Assembly (NCBI GenBank): GCA_025350595.1
Contig: JANXXP010000197.1
Coordinates: 1-41,706 of the forward strand
From: Bacteroidota bacterium
GTDB taxonomy: Bacteria; Bacteroidota; Bacteroidia; Bacteroidales; VadinHA17
Direction: 5' to 3'
DNA length: 41,706 nt
Part shown: piece after piece, positions 24,801-33,711 of the stretch
Numbering within the stretch: position 1 is the stretch's first letter
Layout of the letters: every line of letters starts with the position of its first letter
The notes under the pieces: generated by a model
What the model saw: only the letters and a program-made list of their open reading frames with translations
Told to the model about the DNA's origin: nothing
Databases searched by the model: none
Position numbers and translations under genes: made by a program

Positions 24801-25089
24801 ACGGATAAATTTCCTGATAAACACTCCTCAGGTTTCAGAATGGTTTATGGCCGGTAATGAGGTAATGAAAGAGGCTGGTATACTTCTACCTGCAGGTAAT
24901 CTGCGTCGTCCCGACAGGGTTATTTTTAAGAATGGGAAAACAACAATTATCGATTTCAAGTTCGGTAATGAAAATCCTCATTATATTGAACAGGTAGAAC
25001 AATACCGCCACTTGCTTTTAGATATGGGATATGAAAGTATTGAAGGGTATATTTGGTATGTTGACAAGAATAAAATTGTATCCGCATGA
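21892..25089 (+). CDS. AddA-like UvrD-family helicase with C-terminal PD-(D/E)XK nuclease
   Basis: This 1065-residue superfamily 1 helicase-nuclease has Walker A SASAGSGKT at 10-18, FTHKATAEMKSRI (motif Ia), IDEFQDTS near 387-393 (Walker B), VGDIKQSIYRWR (motif III region), LTIHKSKGLEFKVV (motif V) and LLYVALTRAKD (motif VI). The C-terminal nuclease shows TTIIDFKFG near residue 1020 and QVEQYRHLL just after. AddAB-type complexes process double-strand breaks for RecA-mediated repair. The AddB-like partner is two genes downstream. The start lies in a 38-bp divergent gap with mnmA, and the stop overlaps the radical SAM start as ATGA. Confidence 0.93.
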   Translation: MGAGTLTLYSASAGSGKTYKLTGIYLTSLFKSRYSYRKILAVTFTHKATAEMKSRILDNLHKLAVGEKSEYLHDLVADTNKPEVWIRNEAKEILNSILHDFSRFSVSTIDSFFQKILRAFAREVGLHAGFNIELDHSSILSAAIDEMISSASSDTQLKNWLTSYAMSNIDDEKSWNLKTGITKLGQELFNEKFKILSIGERTNLENKDFLLKYIEKIKSISFSFEKQLVVYGKKCEEICSILELSDDMFYRKGQGVPRFIRLMASGVVTAPNSYVREVMNDPPRWSTGLVVPQLQTAIDSGLEDTLKEAINYFDENIVSYNSAEAILENIYALGILSDVLHNVHVITNSENSFLLSDAGEVLNLITNGEQSPFIYEKVGNSFENFMIDEFQDTSIIQWNNFRPLIENSMAEGFDNLVVGDIKQSIYRWRNSDWEILGSVLNKMVDNKRILSKPLTTNWRSRSNIIKFNNSLFSVIPGQIDQTFSEDSLPVSFKKLYSEAVQTDPGKKNGGYVHLEFIENDKEAKWQEAVLQKLPGVIESFQDKGFKASDFGIIVRDGKEGSMVLKTLIDYGNNCSPDKKSTYNFNVVSNDSLLLSKSPVINFIIAAISVVNDPKDMISRAVMLRFFLLSKGDEKAEKASLINNELIKVSGRYFPEGYEDFLERVKQMPLFEASESIIKFFSLGEYSWNVAYLNTFQDYVVSFTENKNADLQSFLDWWEETGMRKSVVLPGNQKAMRILTIHKSKGLEFKVVILPFLAWNLDHIPSKSPILWAHPGLSPFNELGILPVKYGKDLSDTIFADNYREEKYSVYLDNINLLYVALTRAKDAIYGFSVENPKSKNSIAGVLKSALTMNLSASDPSLLSLNGFYSDQDRVFEFGEMPENRKDVTGSINLISSKYSVSREMESLKLKLHGENYFSSEAAEVRKKINYGKLMHEVFEGIETPADISLAVRKLVLEGKLPDEESADIEKRINFLINTPQVSEWFMAGNEVMKEAGILLPAGNLRRPDRVIFKNGKTTIIDFKFGNENPHYIEQVEQYRHLLLDMGYESIEGYIWYVDKNKIVSA

Positions 25090-26063
25090 GCGCCGGAAAA
25101 AAAAATAGAGCTTATCCATGGGGCCATGATCGCAGGTTTAACGCCTACTCAAATTATTTCAGGAATCTTTATGGTGCGAGAGTTCAGAAGGTTTCCATCG
25201 ATGCAGGATTTTCCTGTCCAAACCGTGATGGAACGAAGGGAACTGGTGGTTGCACTTATTGCCTGAATGATGCATTCAATCCATCCTATTGTGTACCAAC
25301 TAAATCGGTGACAAAACAAATAGAGGAGGGGATTGAATTTCATAAATGGAGATATAGTGAAGCAGTTTCATATCTTGCTTATTTTCAGGCTTTTTCCAAT
25401 ACTTATGCTCCTCTTGATAAACTGAAAGAGCTTTATGAGGAAGCACTGAACTTCCCGGGTGTTGTTGGATTGATTATCGGAACCAGGCCTGACTGTGTCG
25501 ATGAAGAAAAACTGGCTTATATAAAAGAACTTTCGCAAAGATGCTATGTTGCTGTTGAATATGGCATAGAATCTTGTTATAACAAAACACTCAGACGTAT
25601 TAACCGCGGACATTCATTTGAAGATGCAGTACGAGCCGTTGAAAGAACATCTGAGCTGGGAATTAATACAGGGGCTCATTTTATTTTCGGACTACCAGGT
25701 GAATCACGAGAGGAGATGATGAATCAGGTAGATCTTATTTCCAGTCTTCCGGTTAAAACAGTGAAATTTCATCAGCTTCAAATTATAAAAGGTACATTAA
25801 TGGAGAAAGAATTCAGGAAAAAACCTGAAGATTTTAAACTATTTTCGTGGGAGGAATATCTTGATTTCTTTATCACTTTTCTCGAGAAACTTAATCCTGA
25901 AATTGTTGTTGAAAGATTCACAGGAGAGGCTCCGCCCCGTTTCTTAACAGGGGAGGGTTGGGGTAAAAAGCGCACAGACCAGATCGTCAGCCTCATTGAA
26001 AAACGTCTCGAAGAGCTCGATACATGGCAGGGCAAAAAGTATGTATTAAATAATATGAAGTAA
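25086..26063 (+). CDS. Radical SAM protein of the TIGR01212/YhcC-YtqA family
   Basis: The 325-residue protein has an unusual iron-sulfur motif, CPNRDGTKGTGGCTYC, with Cys44, Cys56 and Cys59 in place of the simple CxxxCxxC; this spacing is characteristic of the YhcC/YtqA family. GIESCYNKTLRRINRGHS and FGLPGESREEMMNQ are the usual SAM-binding and core strands of Elp3-like radical SAM proteins. The biochemical role of the family is not well defined in my knowledge. Start and upstream stop share ATGA, and the AddB-like gene follows 13 nt later, so it is cotranscribed with the recombination genes. Confidence 0.94.
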   Translation: MSAGKKNRAYPWGHDRRFNAYSNYFRNLYGARVQKVSIDAGFSCPNRDGTKGTGGCTYCLNDAFNPSYCVPTKSVTKQIEEGIEFHKWRYSEAVSYLAYFQAFSNTYAPLDKLKELYEEALNFPGVVGLIIGTRPDCVDEEKLAYIKELSQRCYVAVEYGIESCYNKTLRRINRGHSFEDAVRAVERTSELGINTGAHFIFGLPGESREEMMNQVDLISSLPVKTVKFHQLQIIKGTLMEKEFRKKPEDFKLFSWEEYLDFFITFLEKLNPEIVVERFTGEAPPRFLTGEGWGKKRTDQIVSLIEKRLEELDTWQGKKYVLNNMK

Positions 26064-26076
26064 GTAGTAAGAAAAA

Positions 26077-28971
26077 ATGGAATATTTCCTGGAGAATATA
26101 GCTCAATCACTAAATAAAGAATTTGGAAACGGATTGAACCGTCATTGCCTGGTTTTTCCTAACCGGAGAGCAGGACTATATTTTCTTAAATATCTGGCTG
26201 CAAGAATAGAGAAACCCGTATGGGCTCCTGCAATCATTACAATCAATGAATTATTCAGGTCATATTCAAATTTACAAGTAGCAGGTAACGAGATACTTCT
26301 TTTTGAACTCTATAAAGTTTACAGAAAGCTGAAGACCTTACCTGAAACTTTTAATGAGTTTTACTTTTGGGGCGATATGCTTCTTAATGATTTTGATGAT
26401 GTGGATAAATACATGGTCGATGCATCAATGCTATTCAGTAATATTCAGGATATTAAGAAAATAGATCAGCAATTTGGAGGATTAACTGCAGAACAAATTG
26501 ATGTTATTAAAAAATTCTGGATCAATTTTAATCCTGAAAAACCAACAAATGAGAAATCGGGGTTTTTAAGTATTTGGTCAATCCTTGACGATCTTTATTC
26601 CGAATTCAGAAACTCGTTGAAAGAACAAAGTCTCGCTTACGAAGGTATGATTTTCAGGGACCTTGCAGAAAACCCTGAAATGAACCAAACGTCCGGTTCC
26701 AATTTTGACTTGATTCATTTTATTGGTTTTAACGCATTGAATGAATGTGAGAAAACAATAATGGCAAGGTTTAAAAAAATAGGGAAAGCTAGGTTTTACT
26801 GGGACTATGATAATTCCTATATTAAGGAGGGTACCCTTAATTCTGCCGGATTTTTCTTACGTGATAATCTCAGGATCTTTGGTAATGATATGCCTTCCGG
26901 ATGGAGTTACAATACAATGGTATCAAGCGGAGCTGAAAAAGCAAGACGGCGTGTAATTGATACCTCTTCAGATGTGGCGCAGGTTAAGCTCATCTCACAA
27001 TTAATAGGAGAATTAACAGATCTTAATGAAGGTAATGCTCATCATACTGCTGTTGTTCTGGCAGATGAAAACCTCCTGATGCCCGTTCTTTCAAGTCTTC
27101 CTGAAAACATCGGAGATATTAATATTACAATGGGCCATCCGCTTAAACAGACCCTCGTTTATACTCTGGTGAAACATCTTATGGACCTCCAAAGAACTTC
27201 TATTGCTGATGGTGATTTACGTTTCAGCTACAGGGAAGTGATAAGTATCCTTAAGCACCCTTTGATGGCAGGCCTGATGAATGAGTCAGATAAAATGATT
27301 CTTGATGAGATCACTAAAATAAACCTGATTTGGGTCCCATATCTTCGTTTTGCTAAATCAGAACATCTCAAAAAAGTCTTTAGAAAGCCTGCAACTCCTG
27401 CTTCGCTATCGGAATATTTTAAAGAAATGCTGTCTTTGATAGCTGTGAATGAAGAAAAGCTAAGTGATCGGGAAGAGGTAAATCCTGTTGCGCAGAATAT
27501 AAGAAATGAATTTATTTACAGGATTGTTCTCTCAATAAACAGGCTGGAGAAAATAGTAAACAGCCCTGAAATTAGTTTCACAACTGATACCTATATCAGA
27601 ATTCTTGACCGAATGTTGAGAATGCAATCGGTACCTTTTTCCGGTGAACCATTGTCGGGAGTTCAAATAATGGGTATTCTTGAAACACGGGCGCTCGATT
27701 TTAAAAACCTTATTATACTTTCGGTTAATGAAGGTATTTTGCCTGCGGTTTCTTCAGGCTCTTCTTTTATTCCATTCAGTCTCAGGGATGCTTTCGGTCT
27801 GCCCTCAGTAAACCATCAGGAATCGATTTATGCTTATCATTTTTACCGGCTTCTTCAGAAAGCAGAAAATGTGACCTTTATTTATAATTCTAACTCTGAA
27901 GGATTAAGAAGCGGTGAGATGAGCAGGTTTTTGATTCAGATGAAGTATGATCCCTTGATGAAGCCTGAATTCACAGACCTCAGCTTTGAGATAAAAACTC
28001 ATGGATCAATAGAAGAGCGGATCGAAAGGACTGATGAACATATTTTTCAGCTGAATTCACAGTTTCTGGATAAATCAGGAAACAGGATATTATCTCCTTC
28101 CGCCATTAATACATGGCTCAATTGCAGGATGAAATTTTACTACCATTATATTAACCATTTAAAAGAACAGGATACTGTTTCAAAAGATATTGACCCTGCG
28201 ATGCTGGGGAATATTCTGCATGAGATGATGAGGAGGATATATTATGATTACATAGGTCAGATTATATCCAAAGAGAAACTTGATTCAATCACAAGGGATA
28301 AGGCTCTTCTTATAAAGGTCACCAATGAAGCGATAAATGAAAAATTCAATATTGGCAAAGACAGTATTGTAAGTGGAAATGAATTGATAGTCAGAGACGT
28401 ATTAATGGCTTACCTTACAAAGATTCTTTCTGCTGATAAATTTCTAGCACCCTTTTCTGTTCTTGATCTCGAAAAATCTTTTAGTTTCATGTTGTCTATT
28501 TTGTCGAACGGGGAAAATGTTGATATTAAAACAGGTGGCAATATTGATAGATTGGATATGGTAAACAATGTTACCAGGATAGTTGATTACAAAACAGGGA
28601 CGGTTGCTGAATCAATTAGTTCGACTGAAGATCTTTTTGCTGATGACAGAAAGAAGGATATTGACGGATGGCTTCAAACCTTACTTTACTGTGAAGCTTA
28701 TCTGACAAAAAATCCTGGAGTTATGATTCATCCGTCTGTTTATAAGATAAAGAAATTGACTGGTGGAATACTTGCTGACAAACTCAAGCTTAAAACTGGG
28801 GCTAAAAGTGAAATATTAATTGATGATTACAATTTAATCAGGAACGAATTTCTTTCCGGACTTAAGGGAATTGTAACGACAATTTTCAATAATGATGAGC
28901 CATTTTACATGACAACGGACATCAGAGGAAAATGTTCATATTGTCCATATAAACGACTTTGTGCACGTTAG
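26077..28971 (+). CDS. AddB-like PD-(D/E)XK nuclease with iron-sulfur cysteines
   Basis: The 964-residue protein starts with an inactivated helicase-like region (FPNRRAGLYFLKYLA near 28-42 in the Walker A position, without the GKT) and ends with a RecB-type nuclease: SAINTWLNCRMKFYY around residue 675-690 with the first cluster Cys, IVDYKTG near 834-840 with catalytic Asp and Lys, and CSYCPYKRLC at the C-terminus giving the other three Cys. One distal Cys plus a C-terminal triplet is the AddB-type 4Fe-4S arrangement. It should form the heterodimer with the AddA-like protein. Confidence 0.92.
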   Translation: MEYFLENIAQSLNKEFGNGLNRHCLVFPNRRAGLYFLKYLAARIEKPVWAPAIITINELFRSYSNLQVAGNEILLFELYKVYRKLKTLPETFNEFYFWGDMLLNDFDDVDKYMVDASMLFSNIQDIKKIDQQFGGLTAEQIDVIKKFWINFNPEKPTNEKSGFLSIWSILDDLYSEFRNSLKEQSLAYEGMIFRDLAENPEMNQTSGSNFDLIHFIGFNALNECEKTIMARFKKIGKARFYWDYDNSYIKEGTLNSAGFFLRDNLRIFGNDMPSGWSYNTMVSSGAEKARRRVIDTSSDVAQVKLISQLIGELTDLNEGNAHHTAVVLADENLLMPVLSSLPENIGDINITMGHPLKQTLVYTLVKHLMDLQRTSIADGDLRFSYREVISILKHPLMAGLMNESDKMILDEITKINLIWVPYLRFAKSEHLKKVFRKPATPASLSEYFKEMLSLIAVNEEKLSDREEVNPVAQNIRNEFIYRIVLSINRLEKIVNSPEISFTTDTYIRILDRMLRMQSVPFSGEPLSGVQIMGILETRALDFKNLIILSVNEGILPAVSSGSSFIPFSLRDAFGLPSVNHQESIYAYHFYRLLQKAENVTFIYNSNSEGLRSGEMSRFLIQMKYDPLMKPEFTDLSFEIKTHGSIEERIERTDEHIFQLNSQFLDKSGNRILSPSAINTWLNCRMKFYYHYINHLKEQDTVSKDIDPAMLGNILHEMMRRIYYDYIGQIISKEKLDSITRDKALLIKVTNEAINEKFNIGKDSIVSGNELIVRDVLMAYLTKILSADKFLAPFSVLDLEKSFSFMLSILSNGENVDIKTGGNIDRLDMVNNVTRIVDYKTGTVAESISSTEDLFADDRKKDIDGWLQTLLYCEAYLTKNPGVMIHPSVYKIKKLTGGILADKLKLKTGAKSEILIDDYNLIRNEFLSGLKGIVTTIFNNDEPFYMTTDIRGKCSYCPYKRLCAR

Positions 28972-29041
28972 GCAAGAGTAAAAATTAGTATGATTATCAT
29001 TTTTTATTCATAATTTAGCTTCTTTTTAAATAAAATTATAG

Positions 29042-30790
29042 ATGATTACAGGTTACACAAGCTACCGGGTGGAAGTAAAAAATGTTAAATTTATTGCTGA
29101 TGATGGTAGAACGTGCCCACGCACAGCTATTATTACTTTTCATGATGAAAAAGGTGAAGAGATAGGCAATGAATTGTTTGGAGCTGTTGATGTTAACCTG
29201 ATTTATAACCTTATCAAGGAGGGAAAAGATCTGAATCTTGACAATTTTTACATTTCTGAATTCTCTCTTTCTTCGTTTAGAAGATATAATGGTCTTGAGA
29301 AGAAAGCACTGGTTCAAATAAAAGGTTTTTCTGCTAAAAATGCATTTTTCGATGCAAAAATATCAACTGATTTTACTTTTTCTTCTTTTACTGATGGTGA
29401 GATCAGCTTTGAAGGTACTCATTTTGCAAAGGGGAAAGTTCTTTTTAACGGATCTGTATTTGGAAAAGGAAATGTGATATTCTCAAATACCCTGTTCAGG
29501 GATGGAAATGTTGAGTTTACAGGATCTGTTTTCGGCGACGGAGATTTCATGTTTAAAAACTCTGTTGTAAAAGATGGTATCAAAGATTTCCAGGATATGA
29601 AGTTTGGAAATGGAGAGGTTAGCTTTGCAAATACCGAGTTTAATTCCGGAGAACTTCTTTTTATAAATACTCACTTCAACAGTGGGCGATTTAATTTTAA
29701 AGTAACGAGGATAACGGGAGGAAAAGTAGATTTTCATTATTCAGTTTTTGGAGATTGTGAAATCATGTTTGAAAGAACTGAATTTGGAAATAGCCGGGTT
29801 GATTTTAGAACTGTTGACTTTGGTTCGGGACGAATAAATTTCAACAGGTCAGTATTTGGAAATGGAGAAGTAAATTTTGAAGGAGCTTCCTCCAGGGCTG
29901 GAAAGATTCAGTTTAAAAAAGCAGAGATGGGTTCTGGTCCCAAAAACTTCAATCTTATGGAGATGGTAGAAACTGACATCAGTTTCGAAAGGACCGAATT
30001 TGGGGATGGCGATGTAACTTTCTATGAATCAAAGTTTCATGTAATTTCACTTAAGTCCTGCCATCTTGATCATTATTTTGATCTTCGTCTTGCTAAAGCA
30101 GATCTTCTGGATATCTCCGATACAATTGTCCGCGATATTCTTGACCTTGAACCTTATGATTTTCCAATCGAAATCAGAACACTTGACTTATCAGGGATGC
30201 GGCTTATCGGCAAACTTTATATTGATTGGAGGCATAATAAGTGCAATGATTCAATTTTGAGTCAGGAAGGCACCACTTTACGACAAAAAGCCGATCAGTT
30301 CAGGATTCTTAAAGAAAATTTTAGTGGTACGGGTAAATATGAAGATGAAGATGAGGCTTACATTATGTTCAAAAGATATGAGGCTAAATCGACGCTGACT
30401 GAACAAAAAGAAAAAGGAGGGCTTTCAAAGATATTATGTTATATTCCTTATGGCTTTCAATGGCTCCTATTCGATAAGATTGGTCTGTATGCAACCTCTC
30501 CGGGAAGAGTACTTTTCAGTGTTGTATTCTTCTGGATTTTTTTCGGTTTTAGCTATTATTTTATGGAATTGACTGGCCTTGGAAAAATCATGTCTTCAGT
30601 AGGTAATCCTGATAATCTTTCTGTGCTGACGCAGTCATTCTACCATGCTGCAATAACCTTTTTCACAATTGGTTATGGTGATACTTTTCCTATGGGACTT
30701 TGTAGAGTGCTTGCTGGATTTGAGGGATTTATGGGAGTATTTATGATGTCCTATTTCACAGTAGCATTCGTAAGGAAAATACTCAGATAG
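29042..30790 (+). CDS. Potassium-channel-like protein with an eighteen-unit dodecapeptide repeat domain
   Basis: The 582-residue protein has three parts. Residues 1-115 are an unrecognised N-terminal region. Residues 116-331 are eighteen contiguous 12-residue repeats with consensus F-G-x-G-x-V-x-F-x-x-T/S-x, likely a beta-helix related to pentapeptide-repeat folds. Residues about 332-480 continue with leucine-rich pentapeptide-like sequence and an acidic helix (KYEDEDEAYIMFKRYEA). The C-terminus is a two-helix channel module: TM1 about 488-510, pore helix with the potassium selectivity filter TIGYGD (542-547) and TM2 about 553-577. It should be an inner-membrane channel with a large cytoplasmic sensor domain; the ligand is unknown. 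The stop is 2 bp from the convergent ribH stop. Confidence 0.88.
   Translation: MITGYTSYRVEVKNVKFIADDGRTCPRTAIITFHDEKGEEIGNELFGAVDVNLIYNLIKEGKDLNLDNFYISEFSLSSFRRYNGLEKKALVQIKGFSAKNAFFDAKISTDFTFSSFTDGEISFEGTHFAKGKVLFNGSVFGKGNVIFSNTLFRDGNVEFTGSVFGDGDFMFKNSVVKDGIKDFQDMKFGNGEVSFANTEFNSGELLFINTHFNSGRFNFKVTRITGGKVDFHYSVFGDCEIMFERTEFGNSRVDFRTVDFGSGRINFNRSVFGNGEVNFEGASSRAGKIQFKKAEMGSGPKNFNLMEMVETDISFERTEFGDGDVTFYESKFHVISLKSCHLDHYFDLRLAKADLLDISDTIVRDILDLEPYDFPIEIRTLDLSGMRLIGKLYIDWRHNKCNDSILSQEGTTLRQKADQFRILKENFSGTGKYEDEDEAYIMFKRYEAKSTLTEQKEKGGLSKILCYIPYGFQWLLFDKIGLYATSPGRVLFSVVFFWIFFGFSYYFMELTGLGKIMSSVGNPDNLSVLTQSFYHAAITFFTIGYGDTFPMGLCRVLAGFEGFMGVFMMSYFTVAFVRKILR
29387..30034 (+). repeat. In-frame 36-bp repeat block encoding eighteen 12-residue units
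   Basis: The block codes for residues 116-331 of the channel protein. Units such as FTDGEISFEGTH, FGNGEVSFANTE and FGDGDVTFYESK align without gaps. DNA identity between units is modest, so the array is old and maintained at protein level. Confidence 0.85.
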
Positions 30791-30792
30791 AA

Positions 30793-31281
30793 TTATTCCT
30801 CCATTCCTGCCTGAAGTGCGGCCATTTTTATTGCTGTAACGGCAGCTTCATCACCTTTGTTACCGTGTATTCCACCAGCCCTGTCAACAGCCTGCTGTTG
30901 GTTATTTGTGGTCAAAACGCCAAAAATAAACGGAATGTTATACTCCATATTTAACTGAGTAATTCCCTGCGTAACTCCCTGACAGATATATGCGAAATGG
31001 GGTGTTTCTCCCTGTATTACGCATCCAAGACAGATAATTGCATCAAGATCATCGTACTCCGCAAGAAATTGAGCTCCCAGTGTAAGTTCAAAACTTCCAG
31101 GCACATGTTTAACCACTATATTCTTATTGATTGCTCCAAACTTCTTCAGGGTATTCACAGCTCCATCAAGTAATAACCAGGTAACCTCTCTGTTCCAGTC
31201 TGAAACTACTATACCAAAACGCATTTCTTTTGCATTCGGAACGCTTTCCGGATCGTAAGCTGATAGATTATTTGTGCTCAT
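30793..31281 (-). CDS. ribH: 6,7-dimethyl-8-ribityllumazine synthase
   Basis: RibH makes lumazine from dihydroxybutanone phosphate and the pyrimidine intermediate in riboflavin synthesis. The 162-residue frame contains [13 protein letters not shown] (substrate site), [25 protein letters not shown] with the catalytic His, [15 protein letters not shown] and [17 protein letters not shown] (phosphate-binding Arg and loop). The start overlaps the TPR gene by 14 nt. No other riboflavin gene is in the window. Confidence 0.97.
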   Translation of the reverse strand: MSTNNLSAYDPESVPNAKEMRFGIVVSDWNREVTWLLLDGAVNTLKKFGAINKNIVVKHVPGSFELTLGAQFLAEYDDLDAIICLGCVIQGETPHFAYICQGVTQGITQLNMEYNIPFIFGVLTTNNQQQAVDRAGGIHGNKGDEAAVTAIKMAALQAGMEE

Positions 31282-31960
31282 TCAGAAGTTTTACCCTTGC
31301 AATATACTTTTCTATTGTAGTTCCTTCAGTACTCTCGGGATATTTACTCTCTATTCTTTCGTAAACTTTTAATGCTTCGGAGTATTTTCCGGTTAATTCA
31401 TAAATCTCACCAGCCTTCATCAGAAACACTGGTGTGTTAAATGAATTATTTGCATAATCAGCTGCTTCAAGATACTTAGAAACACCTTTGTCAACATTGC
31501 CTAATTGAACATAAGCATCACCTGTTGCTCCAATTGCTAATGATCCAAGTACTTTATCTTTTTTAGAGTAATTGTTTAGAAAATCAATTGCTTCCTGATA
31601 ATTGCCAAGATGCAGATAGCAAATTCCGGCACTGTATTTTGCAAGATTACCTGAATTTGTGAACTTGTAGTCCTTGGCTATATCGATAAAACCCAGATAG
31701 TTACCGTCACCATTCAGCGCAAGTTTTAAAGAATCCATTTCGAGATATCTTTCGGCCTGATACATCTGCGACTGAGCATCATCGTTTCTTTTGCTTAGAT
31801 AAAGTTTGCCAAGCCAGCCAATTCCCACCAGGACAATTATTACACCTAATCCAATCAATAAACTTTTATAATTCTCTTCAAGAAATTGTTCTGTTCTGGT
31901 CAGGGTCTCTTCAACGCTTGAAATAGTCTGTGGATTTACATCCTTTTTATTCTTAGTCAT
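31268..31960 (-). CDS. Single-span membrane protein with tetratricopeptide repeats (YfgM-like)
   Basis: The 230-residue protein has a cytoplasmic N-terminus, one membrane helix (about 36-54, [20 protein letters not shown]) and a periplasmic domain with TPR-like units such as [21 protein letters not shown] and [21 protein letters not shown]. This layout matches YfgM-type proteins that help envelope protein folding. It overlaps ribH by 14 nt, a fixed order I associate with Bacteroidota. A TACTTTTG box at 31998-32005 would drive both. Confidence 0.85.
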   Translation of the reverse strand: MTKNKKDVNPQTISSVEETLTRTEQFLEENYKSLLIGLGVIIVLVGIGWLGKLYLSKRNDDAQSQMYQAERYLEMDSLKLALNGDGNYLGFIDIAKDYKFTNSGNLAKYSAGICYLHLGNYQEAIDFLNNYSKKDKVLGSLAIGATGDAYVQLGNVDKGVSKYLEAADYANNSFNTPVFLMKAGEIYELTGKYSEALKVYERIESKYPESTEGTTIEKYIARVKLLNEHK

Positions 31961-31997
31961 AAGTGTATATACTGTTAAACTTTAAAATTTACCACCG

Positions 31998-32005
31998 CAA
32001 AAGTA
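31998..32005 (-). promoter_or_regulatory. Probable -7 box for the TPR-ribH pair
   Basis: The minus strand reads TACTTTTG (exact TAnnTTTG). A TTG (plus-strand CAA at 32029-32031) lies 23 nt further upstream, at the long end of the accepted range. The leader would be about 30 nt. Confidence 0.5.
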
Positions 32006-32165
32006 ATTTTTTTCAGGTAATTTTGAAACAATTAATTTAATGAATATCAGTTAGTCGGTAAAATAAATGTTATTTTATTGAATATCAGCTATTATATATT
32101 GGTTTTTATGTAGTGATTTTATTATTTTCTGTAAAGATTAAGTTCCTATCCTCCATATCTTTTCA

Positions 32166-32173
32166 TAACTTTG
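32166..32173 (+). promoter_or_regulatory. Probable -7 box for recF
   Basis: TAACTTTG is an exact TAnnTTTG match 60 nt before the recF ATG. No -33 TTG is seen at a standard distance. Confidence 0.45.
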
Positions 32174-32233
32174 AAACCTTAAACGATTATTTTCTTATAA
32201 TAACAAACTATTTACTACTTACTTCTTCATTCG

Positions 32234-33370
32234 ATGTACCTCAAGAGACTTGCACTTACCAATTTTAAGAACTATGAGCTTAATGAGCTTGAGTTTTCGC
32301 CAAAGATCAATTGTTTCGTTGGCAATAACGGAGTTGGGAAGACGAACATTCTCGATGCCATCCACTATTTATCACTTACAAAAAGTTTCTTTAACAACAT
32401 CGACAGTATAAGTATAAGGCATAGTGAAGATTACTTTATTATTCAGGGGACATTTACCAGAGATGGTGAAGAAGATCAGATATATTGTGCGTTTCAGAGA
32501 CAAAAGCAAAAATTGCTTAAACGAAATGGAAAAGAATATCAAAAACTTTCAGATCATGTCGGAAGATATCCTGTAGTTATGATCTCACCTGCTGATAGTG
32601 CCCTTATTACAGAAGGTAGTGAAGATAGACGAAAGTTCCTGAATAAAATTATTAGCCAGTATAATGCTGAATATCTCGATGCTGTACTCCGTTATCATAA
32701 GGCGCTTCAGCAACGAAACAAACTTCTGAAAGATTTTAAATCATCAGGCAAATTCGATATAGATGTTCTCTCGATTTGGGATGCGCAACTTGTTAAGTAT
32801 GGCAGTTATGTTTTCAAAGAAAGAGAAAATCTTGTTAATGAGCTTATTCCGGTTTTTCAGGAATATTATAATATGATCTCTTCAGGAAAGGAAGTGGTAA
32901 AACTCAAGTACCGTTCTCAGCTTTCCGAAGGCAATTTTCAGGAAACGCTTTCAAATTCTATAACCAAAGACAGATTTTTAGAGTACACAACAGTTGGAAT
33001 ACATAAAGATGATCTGTCTTTGGAAATGAATGATTATTCAGTGAAATCACTCGGTTCACAGGGACAACAGAAATCTTATCTGGTAGCTCTCAAACTGGCA
33101 AAGTTCGATTATATAAAAAGAAAAGCCGGCTTTTCACCTGTTTTGTTGCTTGATGATATCTTTGATAAATTTGATAGTGAACGTGTTGAACAAATAATCA
33201 GATTGGTAGGAAATGACCGGTTTGGACAAATATTTATTACTGATACTCACCAGAATCGTTTACAGGATATTTTAGCTTCCCATAAAACTGACTATAAGCT
33301 CTTCAAAATTGCAGATAATGAGGTGGTAGAGGTAAACGTCAAAACCCGGCACACGAATGAGGCGAAGTAA
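32234..33370 (+). CDS. recF: DNA replication and repair protein RecF
   Basis: RecF is an SMC-like ATPase that binds gapped DNA and helps load RecA. The 378-residue protein begins MYLKRLALTNFKNYE, followed by Walker A FVGNNGVGKTNILDAI near 30-45, YLSLTKSF, the signature loop LGSQGQQKSYLVALKLA and Walker B PVLLLDDIFDKFD with the D-loop Ser-Glu. Length and motifs are standard. The last 14 nt overlap the DUF721 gene. Confidence 0.97.
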   Translation: MYLKRLALTNFKNYELNELEFSPKINCFVGNNGVGKTNILDAIHYLSLTKSFFNNIDSISIRHSEDYFIIQGTFTRDGEEDQIYCAFQRQKQKLLKRNGKEYQKLSDHVGRYPVVMISPADSALITEGSEDRRKFLNKIISQYNAEYLDAVLRYHKALQQRNKLLKDFKSSGKFDIDVLSIWDAQLVKYGSYVFKERENLVNELIPVFQEYYNMISSGKEVVKLKYRSQLSEGNFQETLSNSITKDRFLEYTTVGIHKDDLSLEMNDYSVKSLGSQGQQKSYLVALKLAKFDYIKRKAGFSPVLLLDDIFDKFDSERVEQIIRLVGNDRFGQIFITDTHQNRLQDILASHKTDYKLFKIADNEVVEVNVKTRHTNEAK

Positions 33371-33647
33371 AACCATATCACTTGCTGACGCTGTAAAAGA
33401 CTACATCGATGAGATGAAAATTGGGGGAAAACTCAATGAGGTAGGCGTCATAAACTCCTGGGAAGAAATTGTTGGTAAGGCAATCAGCTCCAGAACTTCC
33501 AAGATTTACTTCAGGGATAATGTCTTATATGTCCATCTGAATTCATCAGTGGTAAGAAACGAATTACTTATGCTCAGACAGGTTCTAAGAGAAAAACTCA
33601 ATCAGAAAGCAGGTAGTGATGTAGTTAAGGATATTGTACTTCGTTAA
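33357..33647 (+). CDS. DUF721/DciA-like protein
   Basis: The 96-residue protein has the DUF721 core: LNEVGVINSWEEIVGKAISSRT, then LYVHLNSSVVRNELLMLRQVLREKLN (conserved Trp31-Glu and the VRNEL helix). DciA, the replicative helicase loader or operator of many bacteria, belongs to this family; the short form here has only the KH-like core. It overlaps recF by 14 nt, a frequent pairing, so a role in replication is likely but inferred. Confidence 0.85.
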   Translation: MRRSKTISLADAVKDYIDEMKIGGKLNEVGVINSWEEIVGKAISSRTSKIYFRDNVLYVHLNSSVVRNELLMLRQVLREKLNQKAGSDVVKDIVLR

Positions 33648-33659
33648 CAAGATAATTAT

Positions 33660-33688
33660 AAGTCCCTTTTAGGGGATTTAGGGGCAAA
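33660..33688 (+). repeat. Hairpin repeat copy between convergent genes
   Basis: AAGTCCCTTTTAGGGGATTT followed by AGGGGCAAA is close to the family consensus. It occupies the 64-bp gap between the DUF721 gene and the transglutaminase-like gene, where a terminator would be expected. Confidence 0.75.
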
Positions 33689-33711
33689 TATCAAGGGAAG
33701 TAGTCTTTAAT

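Noticed and set aside
28972-29041. ATGATTATCATTTTTT as an intrinsic terminator after the AddB-like gene
   Set aside because: The stem is only five A/T-rich pairs around one base, too weak to call.
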